From Saccharomycopsis malanga (taxonomy: Eukaryota; Ascomycota; Saccharomycetes; Ascoideales; Saccharomycopsidaceae), in the NCBI GenBank assembly GCA_004014935.1, contig CP025324.1, positions 1,736,001-1,800,000 of the forward strand: a DNA stretch of 64,000 bases, read 5' to 3'. The position numbers and the translations under genes are program-made. The first letter of the stretch is position 1. Every line of letters starts with the position of its first letter. Below the pieces are notes generated by a model. That model was given only the letters and a program-made list of their open reading frames with translations. It did no database searches and was not told the DNA's origin. Positions 48,769 through 57,454 of this stretch are shown in pieces.

Positions 48769-50808
48769 ATGAGTTCAAAGCACCATGCTGACAACTCCAT
48801 GGCGGAGGTGTTGGATGCTGATATATTTGGGTCTCTTGACCGAGACGCGCCAGATAGAAAGAGACCGAAAAAAGGACAGAACAAGAAAGGAGATGTTGAT
48901 ACTGTAGGGGATCATAAAGGAACTGTAGCTACAAGTCAGGCAGAAGATAGTGTTCCGTTTGGAAGCACGCCATTCACGAACAAATTTTTCAATGCTGCGA
49001 ATTTCAGTTCGATTGATTTTTTGAATTCGCCATATTACAGTAAGATTACGTCCTCAGTCAACCTTCGGTCGCTGGCATTGACTTCTACGGTCAAGAAGAG
49101 CGCTAAGAAAGATAATATGAGTGATTTTTTGTTCAATTTGACTAGTTCGCCTTCGAAGAACCGATTCAAGCCGGAAACCAGTTCTCCTAAAAGTGATCAT
49201 AAGAACCATCTGGCAAATGTCTCGATGACTCCGTATTTCAACAAGTCTATTCATATGTCAGACTTTCTCATTGGGACTCCTCAGAAAGACGGGCTCTCGG
49301 ACTTGAACTACATCAACCAGAGCACAATTCTACGGTCTCTCAATAAGAGCAAACCAAAAACAGAAAAGCCAAAGGATGAGTCTAAGCCAGACAAATCTAG
49401 AGAAGGCAGTCTTACAGATATAACGTCCGGATTATTTGGGGACCTAAATAACGAAGAATTGGAGTTTTACAAGAATGGGTTTTCTCCATTTTTGAAAAGT
49501 AATCGTAAAAGAAGATTTGGCCAAATGAACTCTCCTATTCGTACGCCGTTCAGTGCCAAAGTCAGACTCAACGACAGAGAAATGAATGAAAAGGATATTG
49601 ACGATATCAACAGTGTTCTTATGAATTTCAAAACCCCAAAAAGCTTGAAGAAAAGAATTGAAAATTTCAACTTTAAGGATTTGAATGAAAATATCGAAGA
49701 AGAACTCAACTTGGCATTTGCAAAAGCCGCTACCGATCAAACCAAATCTCACAATGGAAACCAAAAAGACACAGTGGCACCAAATGACATCACTGATGAC
49801 GAAGGGGAAACTGACAACGAGGAGCAGCCAAACAAAGAATCCCAAGTTGCCAGAAATGCCAATCAAGGTGTCCCACCTCAAGTTATACAAAGCTTTGCTT
49901 TTCAACAGAAATATCAGCCGGAATATCCTCCACAGCCACCTTATGGAATGCCACAGCCGCATTTTATGCCTTTGGCATATCCTACAATGACACCGGCAAT
50001 GCCGCCAGTAATGCCGCCAGTAGCACAGAACAATGGGCCGTTTCTCACTCGGTATATGGTTCCTGGGCAGCCGTTGCCATATCCCGTGCCATCTAACCAT
50101 TACATGCCATTTGCCGGCGATCACACGGAAAACAGTGACGAAGCATACACCGAAAAGCAAAGCAGTTTATTCGAAACCCCATCGAAACAACAAACCGCCA
50201 ATGCAAACTCTCCTTCCACCATCTTGGTGTCCAGTGCGAAAAAAAACAGCGGCTACATCAATGGTGCTTATCCTGTCAGCCCAACACCCGATGGCGACTA
50301 CAAGCAAACCGTGCAAAAGAAACTAACAGCAATGTCCAGCCAGAATCCGGTTCCTTTCAGTAATGCAGTCCCAGTAATGGGAACCTTTGGTGATAAACGT
50401 AAATCAATACTCAAACAGCTGAGCTTTGCATCTAATCGCTCTTCCAACCGAAACGAACTCCAAATCATATTTGCCGACATCAAATCCTTGTCCGGAGAAA
50501 ACAACTCAAACTCCTCAAACACTAACGCTTCCAAAAAATCAAAACGCAAACATCTTCATAAACGTTCTGTTTCTACCAGTGCTTTCACCTCCGCATCCAA
50601 CAAAGAAAACATCAATGCCTTTGGCATTTCCCAAAAACATACTGCCGCTGGCCGTGTCTTAGCAGAAGTAAGACCCGCAAATGCTAACATAAGTAATAAC
50701 CCTGCATTGGTTCCCTTATCAAAACCTCCGCTACTCACAACTGCTAACCGTAAAAAATTATCCAAAACCTTGTCCGTGCCTGCTTTCCAAGGCGGACAAC
50801 CCAAGTGA
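48769..50808 (+). CDS. S/T-P-rich, KEN-box protein (cell-cycle regulator candidate)
   Basis: 679 residues from ATG 48769 (the frame upstream starts at a GTG). No folded domain recognised. N-terminal NLS-like PDRKRPKKGQNKKG, then repeated short blocks around FSSIDFLNSPYYSKI, NMSDFLFNLTSSPSKN, HMSDFLIGTPQKDG with S/T-P sites (SSPSK, SPIRTP, GTPQK, ETPSK). A Pro/Met/Gln-rich segment at about 400-450, basic C-terminal region (SKKSKRKHLHKRSVS) and a KEN motif in ASNKENINAFG. This is the profile of a CDK substrate degraded by APC/C, such as an Ndd1-like co-activator. Forkhead-like promoter sites agree with that idea. Identity not proven. Confidence 0.7.
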   Translation: MSSKHHADNSMAEVLDADIFGSLDRDAPDRKRPKKGQNKKGDVDTVGDHKGTVATSQAEDSVPFGSTPFTNKFFNAANFSSIDFLNSPYYSKITSSVNLRSLALTSTVKKSAKKDNMSDFLFNLTSSPSKNRFKPETSSPKSDHKNHLANVSMTPYFNKSIHMSDFLIGTPQKDGLSDLNYINQSTILRSLNKSKPKTEKPKDESKPDKSREGSLTDITSGLFGDLNNEELEFYKNGFSPFLKSNRKRRFGQMNSPIRTPFSAKVRLNDREMNEKDIDDINSVLMNFKTPKSLKKRIENFNFKDLNENIEEELNLAFAKAATDQTKSHNGNQKDTVAPNDITDDEGETDNEEQPNKESQVARNANQGVPPQVIQSFAFQQKYQPEYPPQPPYGMPQPHFMPLAYPTMTPAMPPVMPPVAQNNGPFLTRYMVPGQPLPYPVPSNHYMPFAGDHTENSDEAYTEKQSSLFETPSKQQTANANSPSTILVSSAKKNSGYINGAYPVSPTPDGDYKQTVQKKLTAMSSQNPVPFSNAVPVMGTFGDKRKSILKQLSFASNRSSNRNELQIIFADIKSLSGENNSNSSNTNASKKSKRKHLHKRSVSTSAFTSASNKENINAFGISQKHTAAGRVLAEVRPANANISNNPALVPLSKPPLLTTANRKKLSKTLSVPAFQGGQPK

Positions 50809-51147
50809 TGCTCTTCTATACGTAATTTATCTTTTTTTTTTTGTTCTTATTTTGATTCGAGGGCTTTTTTTTTCATTTTAGGTGGTCTTCTCTAAGGTTG
50901 TTTTATTTTTTTGCATTTTTGCTTTTCTCTTTCTTTCTTTCATCTTTTTTTTTACCTGTATAATTATTTGTTCGTTTCTTGGTTTATCCTGCCATTTGAT
51001 ACCCGTTTCCCACTACTTGTTTGTTTGGGGCTTTTCCAAATTCCATTGTTTTGGTCATCTCAAGCATGGTATTTTATGTGCAAATCCCGCTCAGCATTTA
51101 TATATTATAAAAAATATCAAAGGACTTTTTATTGTTTTCAAGTAGTT
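50809..51147. other. T-rich 3' flank
   Basis: Long T-rich tracts (50830-50960) follow the KEN-box gene. No gene supported. Confidence 0.4.
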
Positions 51148-51262
51148 GGTATGGCGCGTATATACGAAACAGATTTGTACTGGGCTTGAAATATATTATA
51201 TTATTATTATCAAGTAATTGGTAGGCCACTGGGTTTGAAATATATGATATAATTACTATTAG
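51148..51262 (+). mobile_element. A-repeat tails, two in tandem
   Basis: GGTATGGCGCGTATATACGA, GTACTGGGCTTGAAATATAT, ATTATTATTATC, then a second shorter tail GGCCACTGGGTTTGAAATATA, ATTACTATTAGG. Confidence 0.6.
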
Positions 51263-51549
51263 GTAATCGTTAGTAAATGTTCAAAGTGTCTCCAGTTTTT
51301 CTTATCTACTGTTTACAGAATTAAGAAACCATTGCCTATCTAGCATTGGGCTTATCACCTTTTCAAAAAGGAAATTACAATACTATCAAGTTTCTCAAAG
51401 GACATTTTTTAAAAAGCTTAATTACAATAGCAAATTACAATAGCAAAGGTCTGAATCCTCAAACATTTCAACTGCCGGCTGGTTCAATATACCACTATTC
51501 TAAACATTTTAGTTTTGGATTAATGTAGTAATAAAAGTTGAAAAATTTC

Positions 51550-51640
51550 AATTCTTGTCAAGGATCGAACCTTTGCGATCTGCCTTAGATCAGCACTTTC
51601 CCAGCGCAAATAACCAATCCAACTGGGCCATGGCCATCAC
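51550..51640 (-). tRNA. tRNA-like sequence, class II type, probable pseudogene
   Basis: On the minus strand: TGGCCCAGTTGG (A box), an anticodon-like hairpin GCGC-TGGGAAA-GTGC, a perfect long variable-arm hairpin GATCT-AAGGC-AGATC, and AAGGTTCGATCCTT (B box in a four-pair stem). This is the order of a Ser/Leu-type tRNA. The acceptor stem does not pair and position 33 is not U, so it is not a working tRNA. It may be a tRNA pseudogene or the head of a third SINE-like element. Confidence 0.4.
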
Positions 51641-51841
51641 ATATTCGTGTATACTGATTTGCTTTCTTGATTACCACACGAAAATGTAGTTTTTTGCTAT
51701 AAAATCCCAGCCTTAACCAGTTATTAAAGCAATGTTAAAGTGTATCACATTTCCATCTAACAATAGCTGAATATCAACATTAAATAGCGACAACTCTACG
51801 GTTTTACATACAGATATGAGTATAAAAACTGTATATTTTAA

Positions 51842-51890
51842 TGATGCATGTTGGGAATAGTGCATGCTGGAAATGATGCATATTGGAAAT
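51842..51890 (+). repeat. 16-bp tandem repeat, three units
   Basis: GATGCATGTTGGGAATA, GTGCATGCTGGAAAT, GATGCATATTGGAAAT in tandem. About 180-230 bp upstream of the secreted acidic protein. Confidence 0.65.
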
Positions 51891-52068
51891 TCAACATGCC
51901 ACAAACCATATAAGAAGCTTATTTGTCAGTATTTTAATTTATTGTATGGTCCATAAGGATACTTGATAGTTGTTACTTGCTGTGATCTACAACAACTGAG
52001 AAAGACTATTCCAAATCATCGAGTTTCAAACCAATTACAAATTGTACGCTTAACATTTTGACATTAGT

Positions 52069-52896
52069 ATGAAGAGTAATACAATAATTTGTGCTATTTT
52101 GGTAGCTTTTAGCCAATGTCAATTATTATCGGCAATGCCTTTAGCAGAGCAAGGTAATGACGTTGCTGCTAATAATTTAGAAAATATAAACCAAGAAGAG
52201 GCAATTTTGCAGCAATCTAATCCAGAAGTTGCGCCTGAAGTGGTATCTGAAGCAACATCTGAAGTGGCATCTGAATCAGTATCTGAATCAGTATCTGAAT
52301 CAGTACCTGAAGCAGTACCTGAAGCAGTATCTGAAGCTGACGGAGTTGAAGAAGCTGATGAGGTTCAAAATGAAGGAATCTTAGACCGTTTACATCGTCA
52401 CAAGCATAAAAACGATGATGATTGTGATGGTGAAGATGAAGATGAAGGTGATGAAGATGATTGTGATGGAAACGACGAAGAAAATAGTAATGAAGATGAA
52501 GAGGATTGTGATGGAGGTGACGATCATGGTGACGAGGATGAAGATGATTGTGATGGAAGTAGTTCTTACGAAGTATTTGACAATGAAAAGATTGATCAAC
52601 TTGCTGCAGAAGCACTCAAAGATCTCAAGTTTGAAGCTGGCCAATCTGTTGAATGGCCAGATGCTTGGTGTGAAAAGGAATGTCGTGAAACCTTTTTGCT
52701 TTATGAGGGATGCAAGAAACAAGGAGAACTCATTGGAGAATCTTGTGTATGTTCAGCACACTTTAGATATAAAGTCAACAAATGTCAAGCAGATGGGTGT
52801 GAACATTACTATGAAAAGTCTGAGAAATGGCAAAAATTAATGGAACAATATGAAGAAGAGTGTCACGATAAAGGCGATGATTTTGTTGATTATTGA
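52069..52896 (+). CDS. Secreted acidic-repeat protein with CFEM-like cysteine domain
   Basis: 275 residues. Signal peptide about 1-22 (IICAILVAFSQCQLLSAM). A Val/Ser/Glu octamer-like repeat (VASESVSESVSESVPEAVPE) follows, then about four acidic repeats around DDCDGEDEDEGDED (each with one Cys). The C-terminal domain has eight cysteines spaced C-x3-C-x9-C-x10-C-x1-C-x10-C-x4-C-x20-C after a PDAW, close to the CFEM pattern of fungal surface haem-binding proteins. The usual Asp before the fourth cysteine is absent. No GPI tail, so it is probably soluble or wall-trapped. It could take part in haem/iron uptake or wall function; that is inference. Confidence 0.7.
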   Translation: MKSNTIICAILVAFSQCQLLSAMPLAEQGNDVAANNLENINQEEAILQQSNPEVAPEVVSEATSEVASESVSESVSESVPEAVPEAVSEADGVEEADEVQNEGILDRLHRHKHKNDDDCDGEDEDEGDEDDCDGNDEENSNEDEEDCDGGDDHGDEDEDDCDGSSSYEVFDNEKIDQLAAEALKDLKFEAGQSVEWPDAWCEKECRETFLLYEGCKKQGELIGESCVCSAHFRYKVNKCQADGCEHYYEKSEKWQKLMEQYEEECHDKGDDFVDY

Positions 52897-53110
52897 TTAT
52901 TGTTTGCAGCCTTATTTATTTCTCATTTTCCTTTCTCTTTAATATACAAGTAGTATTTCAAGTGTATGCATCGCTGTAGTGGACAGTGACAAGTTTACTG
53001 GTGTATCTGCTGACACACACTTGTGTTATGGAAACCCTTTGGTTATTAATATTTACGGTGGTGTTTTCTGCTCCAAGATAATTTACAGAAAAGTCATACA
53101 TTATTATGCT

Positions 53111-53312
53111 GCTGGACAGATGGATCAGTGGCCAGTACTCTCAGAGAAGATAAGAAGACCTACTAGGATACCTTAACAGTCTTGAAAAGACCTGGTAGGC
53201 TTCAAAGCGAGTCGATTATGAACAACAGGGCATAATTCAAGTCCTTTTAGACATATAGGGAAGTGCTAATTACTGGGCTCGAAGATATCATATTATTATT
53301 ATTATTATTATT
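53111..53312 (+). mobile_element. A-repeat, internally deleted
   Basis: Head TGGATCAGTGG (53121-53131), GTACTCTCAGAGAAG, AGACCTACTAGG; then, with the body shortened, AAGTCCTTTTAGACATATAG, ATTACTGGGCTCGAAGATAT and an (ATT) tail to 53312. Confidence 0.65.
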
Positions 53313-53489
53313 AAAAAGCTGCCTGAAATTCATGCTTTAATGTTATTGTTATTTGAGATATCCACTATTGTTATTGCACGGCATCTGAAATTAGCCAGTA
53401 TGCATAGTAGGCCGTGCTAGATGGATATATATTTGGGGGTATAAGCCAATCAATATTGGTTTTTAAGCAGTAGCTGTTTGTCAAGAAAA

Positions 53490-55637
53490 ATGTCAGAGAT
53501 TAGAGCTAATGAATGGTTTAATAGAGAAGAGGTTGCTGTGTATTATGATGGGGTTGCTAAGGATTCAAGTATGGATTCTCCAAGAGTGGAGATTGGAAAG
53601 ACCAAGCTTGATTTGAGATGTGGGCCAGTTTTGAGGTTACTAGGAACGTTGGAAAAGGCCTGTAGCTATCGAGCTTCGATGCTTTTGGTCACTTCGAGTG
53701 AGTTTCTGGGGTACTCTGGGGAGATGCCTACAGTAGAGTATCAATTAGGTCCTGCTAATGGAGAAGAGGAAATGGTGAAGGTTGCAAAAGGCAGGTTTCC
53801 GGGGGAATTGATTCATCAGGAAGATACTTTTTTGTTTTGGAGGTTTGCAATCAATTTGAATCTTTCGAAAATCCAGGAGCTCAAATGTAGATATTTCATC
53901 AATTCGGAATACAAGCCAGGCTACGAGTTCTATTTGCCGAGACTCAACCAATCAATGAATTGCATGTTTTACTCATGCAATGGCTTCTCCTACAAATCAG
54001 ACACGTCCAGTTATCGTGGCTCTTTATGGACCGATGTGTTGCGTAACCATTTGGGACCTCTTCATTATCATGTTATGATTGGGGGCGGAGACCAGATATA
54101 TGCTGATGTGATCAAACGAGATGCCCAACCTTTGGTTGAATGGTTGGCCGCTGAAGATGCAAATGAGAGGGTTTCTGTTGAGAATAAAACAGATTTCAAG
54201 CAGGATTTGAACAGGTTTTATCTCAGACATTATTTGAAATGGTACGGCTCTGGGTATATGGATGGAACTGTTAATAAGACGTTTATCAGAACGTTTCCCA
54301 AAGCTCTTGCTACAATTCCATCGGTCAACATCTACGACGACCACGACATCATAGACGGTTTTGGATCCTATAAGGACCATATAAATGCTACACAGATGTT
54401 CTTGGGCATAGGGGAAGCCGCGTTCAAATACTATCTACTTTTCCAGCATCACACCTCTATGGCAGAGAAAGCCACAACACTATACCACGAACCCTCGTGG
54501 ATTCTTGGGGCACAGCCTGGCCCTTATATCAAAGAAAAAAGCATGTCTATATGGACCAGGCTAGGGCAGTCAATGGCTCTTTTGTCAGTTGATTGTCGTA
54601 CTGAGCGCACACTTCACCAAATTGTAACTACAGAAACCTACAACATCATCTTCAACAGGCTTGAGAAGGAACTCGAGTCTTCTGGTATCAAACATTTATT
54701 GGTTCTATTGGGCGTGCCGATCTTTTACCCTAGATTGGTCTTATTAGAAGCGCTTCTTAACAATTCAGTGACAAAGACATTATCCAGTAGTTTGAGAAAA
54801 CTCAACATTGGCTCTGGTGCTATCCAGGAATTTGACGGATCTGTGGATATTGTTGACGATTTGAACGACCATTGGTGCTCAGGAAACCATAAACCAGAAA
54901 GAAATCAATTTGTAGCTAGATTGCAGCGTGTGGCTGCAAAATATAACGCCAGAATCACCATTCTTGGAGGAGACGTCCATTTAGCAGCTGTGGGCCGGCT
55001 AAGAAGTGTGAAAAACCCAGAGGATACTAGTTTGACTCATCATCACCATTTTACTCACCATCACCACCGACATTCTCCAGAAGTCAATCCCCAGCTCGAC
55101 CCACGCCTCATGTTCAACATTGTGAGCTCTGCAATTGTCAACCATCCGCCTCCAGACAAGGTTGGCAAGTTGCTTTTCAATTGCCAGAAAAAACACGTCT
55201 TTGGAAAAGAAGCAGAAGAAGACATGGTGCCTGTTTTCAAGTTGGAGCCTGATGGTGTCACCAAAAGATTCCAGCATCATACCAGTGAATTTCTCAATAA
55301 AAGAAATTACGCAGACTTGATTCCTGTGGACAACGTAAGCCATTATTCTACACAACTAGGCAAAATTAAGTTTCCTGGCCCAGTTGATAAATCAAATCGC
55401 CAGTCCTTGGTAAGTGAACCACTGACGGCCCCTATAGATACCGATGAAAAGTCTAGGAAATACCATTATGATTTGGGTTATCCAGTAGATCCTCAGGGTC
55501 TAGCAGTAACATTACATGTGGAAAAAGATATTGCTGATGTTGAAGCTAAAACCTTTGATTACGAACTCATGGTGCCTTCTTTAAATTGTAATATTCAGGA
55601 ACCATTGCCCCAAACAAACGTTAAATACGTTGATTGA
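53490..55637 (+). CDS. PhoD-like metallophosphatase-domain protein
   Basis: 715 residues from ATG 53490 (the frame upstream starts at a TTG). Fungal PhoD-like phosphatase family, related to bacterial alkaline phosphatase D. An N-terminal beta-rich domain (about 1-150) precedes the catalytic part. Metal-site blocks: IGGGDQIYAD near 200, SVNIYDDHDIIDGFGSY near 290, and ITILGGDVHLAAVG near 495. The His-rich HHHHFTHHHHRH near 515-530 is an insert next to the last block. No signal peptide or TM segment, so likely cytosolic. Substrate unknown. Related fungal genes are commonly annotated only as PhoD-like. Confidence 0.9.
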   Translation: MSEIRANEWFNREEVAVYYDGVAKDSSMDSPRVEIGKTKLDLRCGPVLRLLGTLEKACSYRASMLLVTSSEFLGYSGEMPTVEYQLGPANGEEEMVKVAKGRFPGELIHQEDTFLFWRFAINLNLSKIQELKCRYFINSEYKPGYEFYLPRLNQSMNCMFYSCNGFSYKSDTSSYRGSLWTDVLRNHLGPLHYHVMIGGGDQIYADVIKRDAQPLVEWLAAEDANERVSVENKTDFKQDLNRFYLRHYLKWYGSGYMDGTVNKTFIRTFPKALATIPSVNIYDDHDIIDGFGSYKDHINATQMFLGIGEAAFKYYLLFQHHTSMAEKATTLYHEPSWILGAQPGPYIKEKSMSIWTRLGQSMALLSVDCRTERTLHQIVTTETYNIIFNRLEKELESSGIKHLLVLLGVPIFYPRLVLLEALLNNSVTKTLSSSLRKLNIGSGAIQEFDGSVDIVDDLNDHWCSGNHKPERNQFVARLQRVAAKYNARITILGGDVHLAAVGRLRSVKNPEDTSLTHHHHFTHHHHRHSPEVNPQLDPRLMFNIVSSAIVNHPPPDKVGKLLFNCQKKHVFGKEAEEDMVPVFKLEPDGVTKRFQHHTSEFLNKRNYADLIPVDNVSHYSTQLGKIKFPGPVDKSNRQSLVSEPLTAPIDTDEKSRKYHYDLGYPVDPQGLAVTLHVEKDIADVEAKTFDYELMVPSLNCNIQEPLPQTNVKYVD

Positions 55638-55710
55638 GTTTTACCAACTCCTGGGGCGTATATACAAAGCTAATATGTACTGGGCTTGAAATATAGTATA
55701 TTCTTCTTCT
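55638..55710 (+). mobile_element. A-repeat tail directly after PhoD-like gene
   Basis: TTTTACCAACTCC, GGGGCGTATATACAAAGC, ATATGTACTGGGCTTGAAAT, ATTCTTCTTC. It begins at the stop codon, so it may form the 3' UTR of the phosphatase gene. Confidence 0.65.
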
Positions 55711-55811
55711 TTTTCAATAATACCGTTTACACGGCAATTACAAATAGAGCTGAAAGCTAGTCTTTGGTAGAATAGACACTTGACATATTTCTTATCAATA
55801 TAAATGAATGG

Positions 55812-56108
55812 CCAACGGGCCATTTGGCTCAGTGGTCCGTGCTCTCGGAGAAGAAGAAAATAAGACCTAATAGGAAAAGGGTTCGATTCCCAAGACGACA
55901 CTTTTACTCGCTGCTTTTACTATATTGAACATGGTTTCCACAGGCAAGTGCAACTGTCTGAAATACGACCTAGCCAAAAGGCTACTTACTTTCCAATTGA
56001 GTGACAAGTTTAAGTAGTTTTTTGGGTTTTCCCCACTGGGTTTTACCAAGTCCCCTTAGACATAGCGCGTATATACGAAACTGATATGTACTGGGCTTGA
56101 AATATAAG

Positions 56109-56133
<25 letters not shown>
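55812..56133 (+). mobile_element. A-repeat, intact reference copy (tRNA-derived SINE-like)
   Basis: Complete layout in 322 bp. Head: CATTTGGCTCAGTGG with A box TGGCTCAGTGG at 55825-55835, GCTCTCGGAGAAGAAG, and a perfect B box GGTTCGATTCC at 55880-55890. Body: TTTTACTCGCTGC, CCACAGGCAAGTGCAACTG, CTTTCCAATTGAGTGACAAG, GGTTTTCCCCACTGGG. Conserved 3' end: CCAAGTCCCCTTAGACATAG, CGCGTATATACGAAACTG, TGTACTGGGCTTGAAATAT, then (ATT)8 or so. A tRNA-like pol III head plus unrelated body plus simple-repeat tail is the defining structure of a SINE. No clear target-site duplication was found by eye. Confidence 0.75.
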
Positions 56134-56140
<7 letters not shown>

Positions 56141-56904
56141 TATAATGTGTTATTAGTAGGCGTACAGTATGGGCAACCTGGAAAAACTATATAGCCAGTT
56201 GTGAAAAAAGTATGTTCATTAGGAGTCCTCACATCTTACTCCCATATATATACCCATCCAACCCACCCTTCTCTGATGTCCCATCATGCATTATAATGCA
56301 CTATAATGCATATGTATGCAGGCAACACATCCTAACGTTCATCCATGCTCGTATATGATGTCTGGGACGTATTATAGCTGGCGCTTATGTATGGAAAGAG
56401 ATGGAATTTTTCCTATTACCTGCTTTTAGTTTACCTTTTAAATGGTAATTTAAGCGCTGAGACCTGAATTTGTTTGAAAAACCAAAACAAATAACCAACA
56501 AAAAGTAGCTCACTATCTCTGATTTTGTTTTATCCGGTATAATGACTTCAGCTCCATTTCAAGTATACAACAGATTTAGCATATGGAGCACGATAAATGA
56601 CGTCAAATGTCTTTCAAGATATTAGACTTGTCGCAACTTTGCTCTTTTATCTCTCAATATTTTTTGTTACAACTTTTTTTTTTTGGGAACGAACTCAAGA
56701 TAAAACTCCCATTCTTGTCTTTAGTTCTTTCAGTTTATCCTCCTTAGTAGGTAAACTATATTGGCTCACTGTGGATTCATGTCAATCCTTTTTTCAGTAT
56801 CAGCGCGTCTAAATTACTGATTAATACTGATATAATAAGGTATGGTTATTTACAACTATCACCAACGCTTTAATGACGCTTTGCCTAACCCATTTACTAT
56901 AATT
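56134..56904. other. Intergenic, no gene seen
   Basis: AT-rich; a CATTATAATGCA repeat-like stretch at 56285-56315. A short plus frame (56597-56812) is unsupported. Confidence 0.4.
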
Positions 56905-57102
56905 CTAGTGACAAGGCTTTGTTGGTGTCTGTATCAGCTTGTTAATCAAAGCAAGATATACTGACCTGATGTTTGCCATAGATTTATGAAGAAATGTCAC
57001 ACATTCTGATTCTTGCATGCATATGCATAGTCTTGCATTCAACATGTGAGACTCCAGACTTGCATTGAAGATGTTGGTTACTAGAACTGGTGTCAAGCCC
57101 AT
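56905..57102 (-). CDS. Possible small protein, duplicate of 40692-40874
   Basis: 65-residue frame from ATG 57102, aligned with the first-copy frame over its first 40 residues (MG-x-x-PVLVT, N-A-x-x-CICM-x-ES). Downstream parts differ. See the partner entry for the codon evidence. Confidence 0.35.
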   Translation of the reverse strand: MGLTPVLVTNIFNASLESHMLNARLCICMQESECVTFLHKSMANIRSVYLALINKLIQTPTKPCH

Positions 57103-57454
57103 TGATCTGTTACAACCGTTTAGCTATCAAACATGCACAGACAACAATAGGAGACCGTTATGTGCATTGTTTTCACTCTGAAGAAAAGTTATAGACCGCA
57201 TGTCTTTGTATCATAATAAACTGCGAATTTGTGTCATGTACTGTGCGGGCCCTTGCAAGCTAGGCTAGGCAGTGGTTGCAGAGAGCAGCTGCTATATACT
57301 AAGCGTCTCTATTATCACCGTTATTATCTTATGAAAAGAGTTTGAAATCCTCACAACTCCACAGTATTGAAAAACGCTCCAGTAAAGCTATTGCACTACT
57401 ACCGCTAATTCGATATTGACACCCGCACTCATTACTTCAAGCTAATTTGAAACT

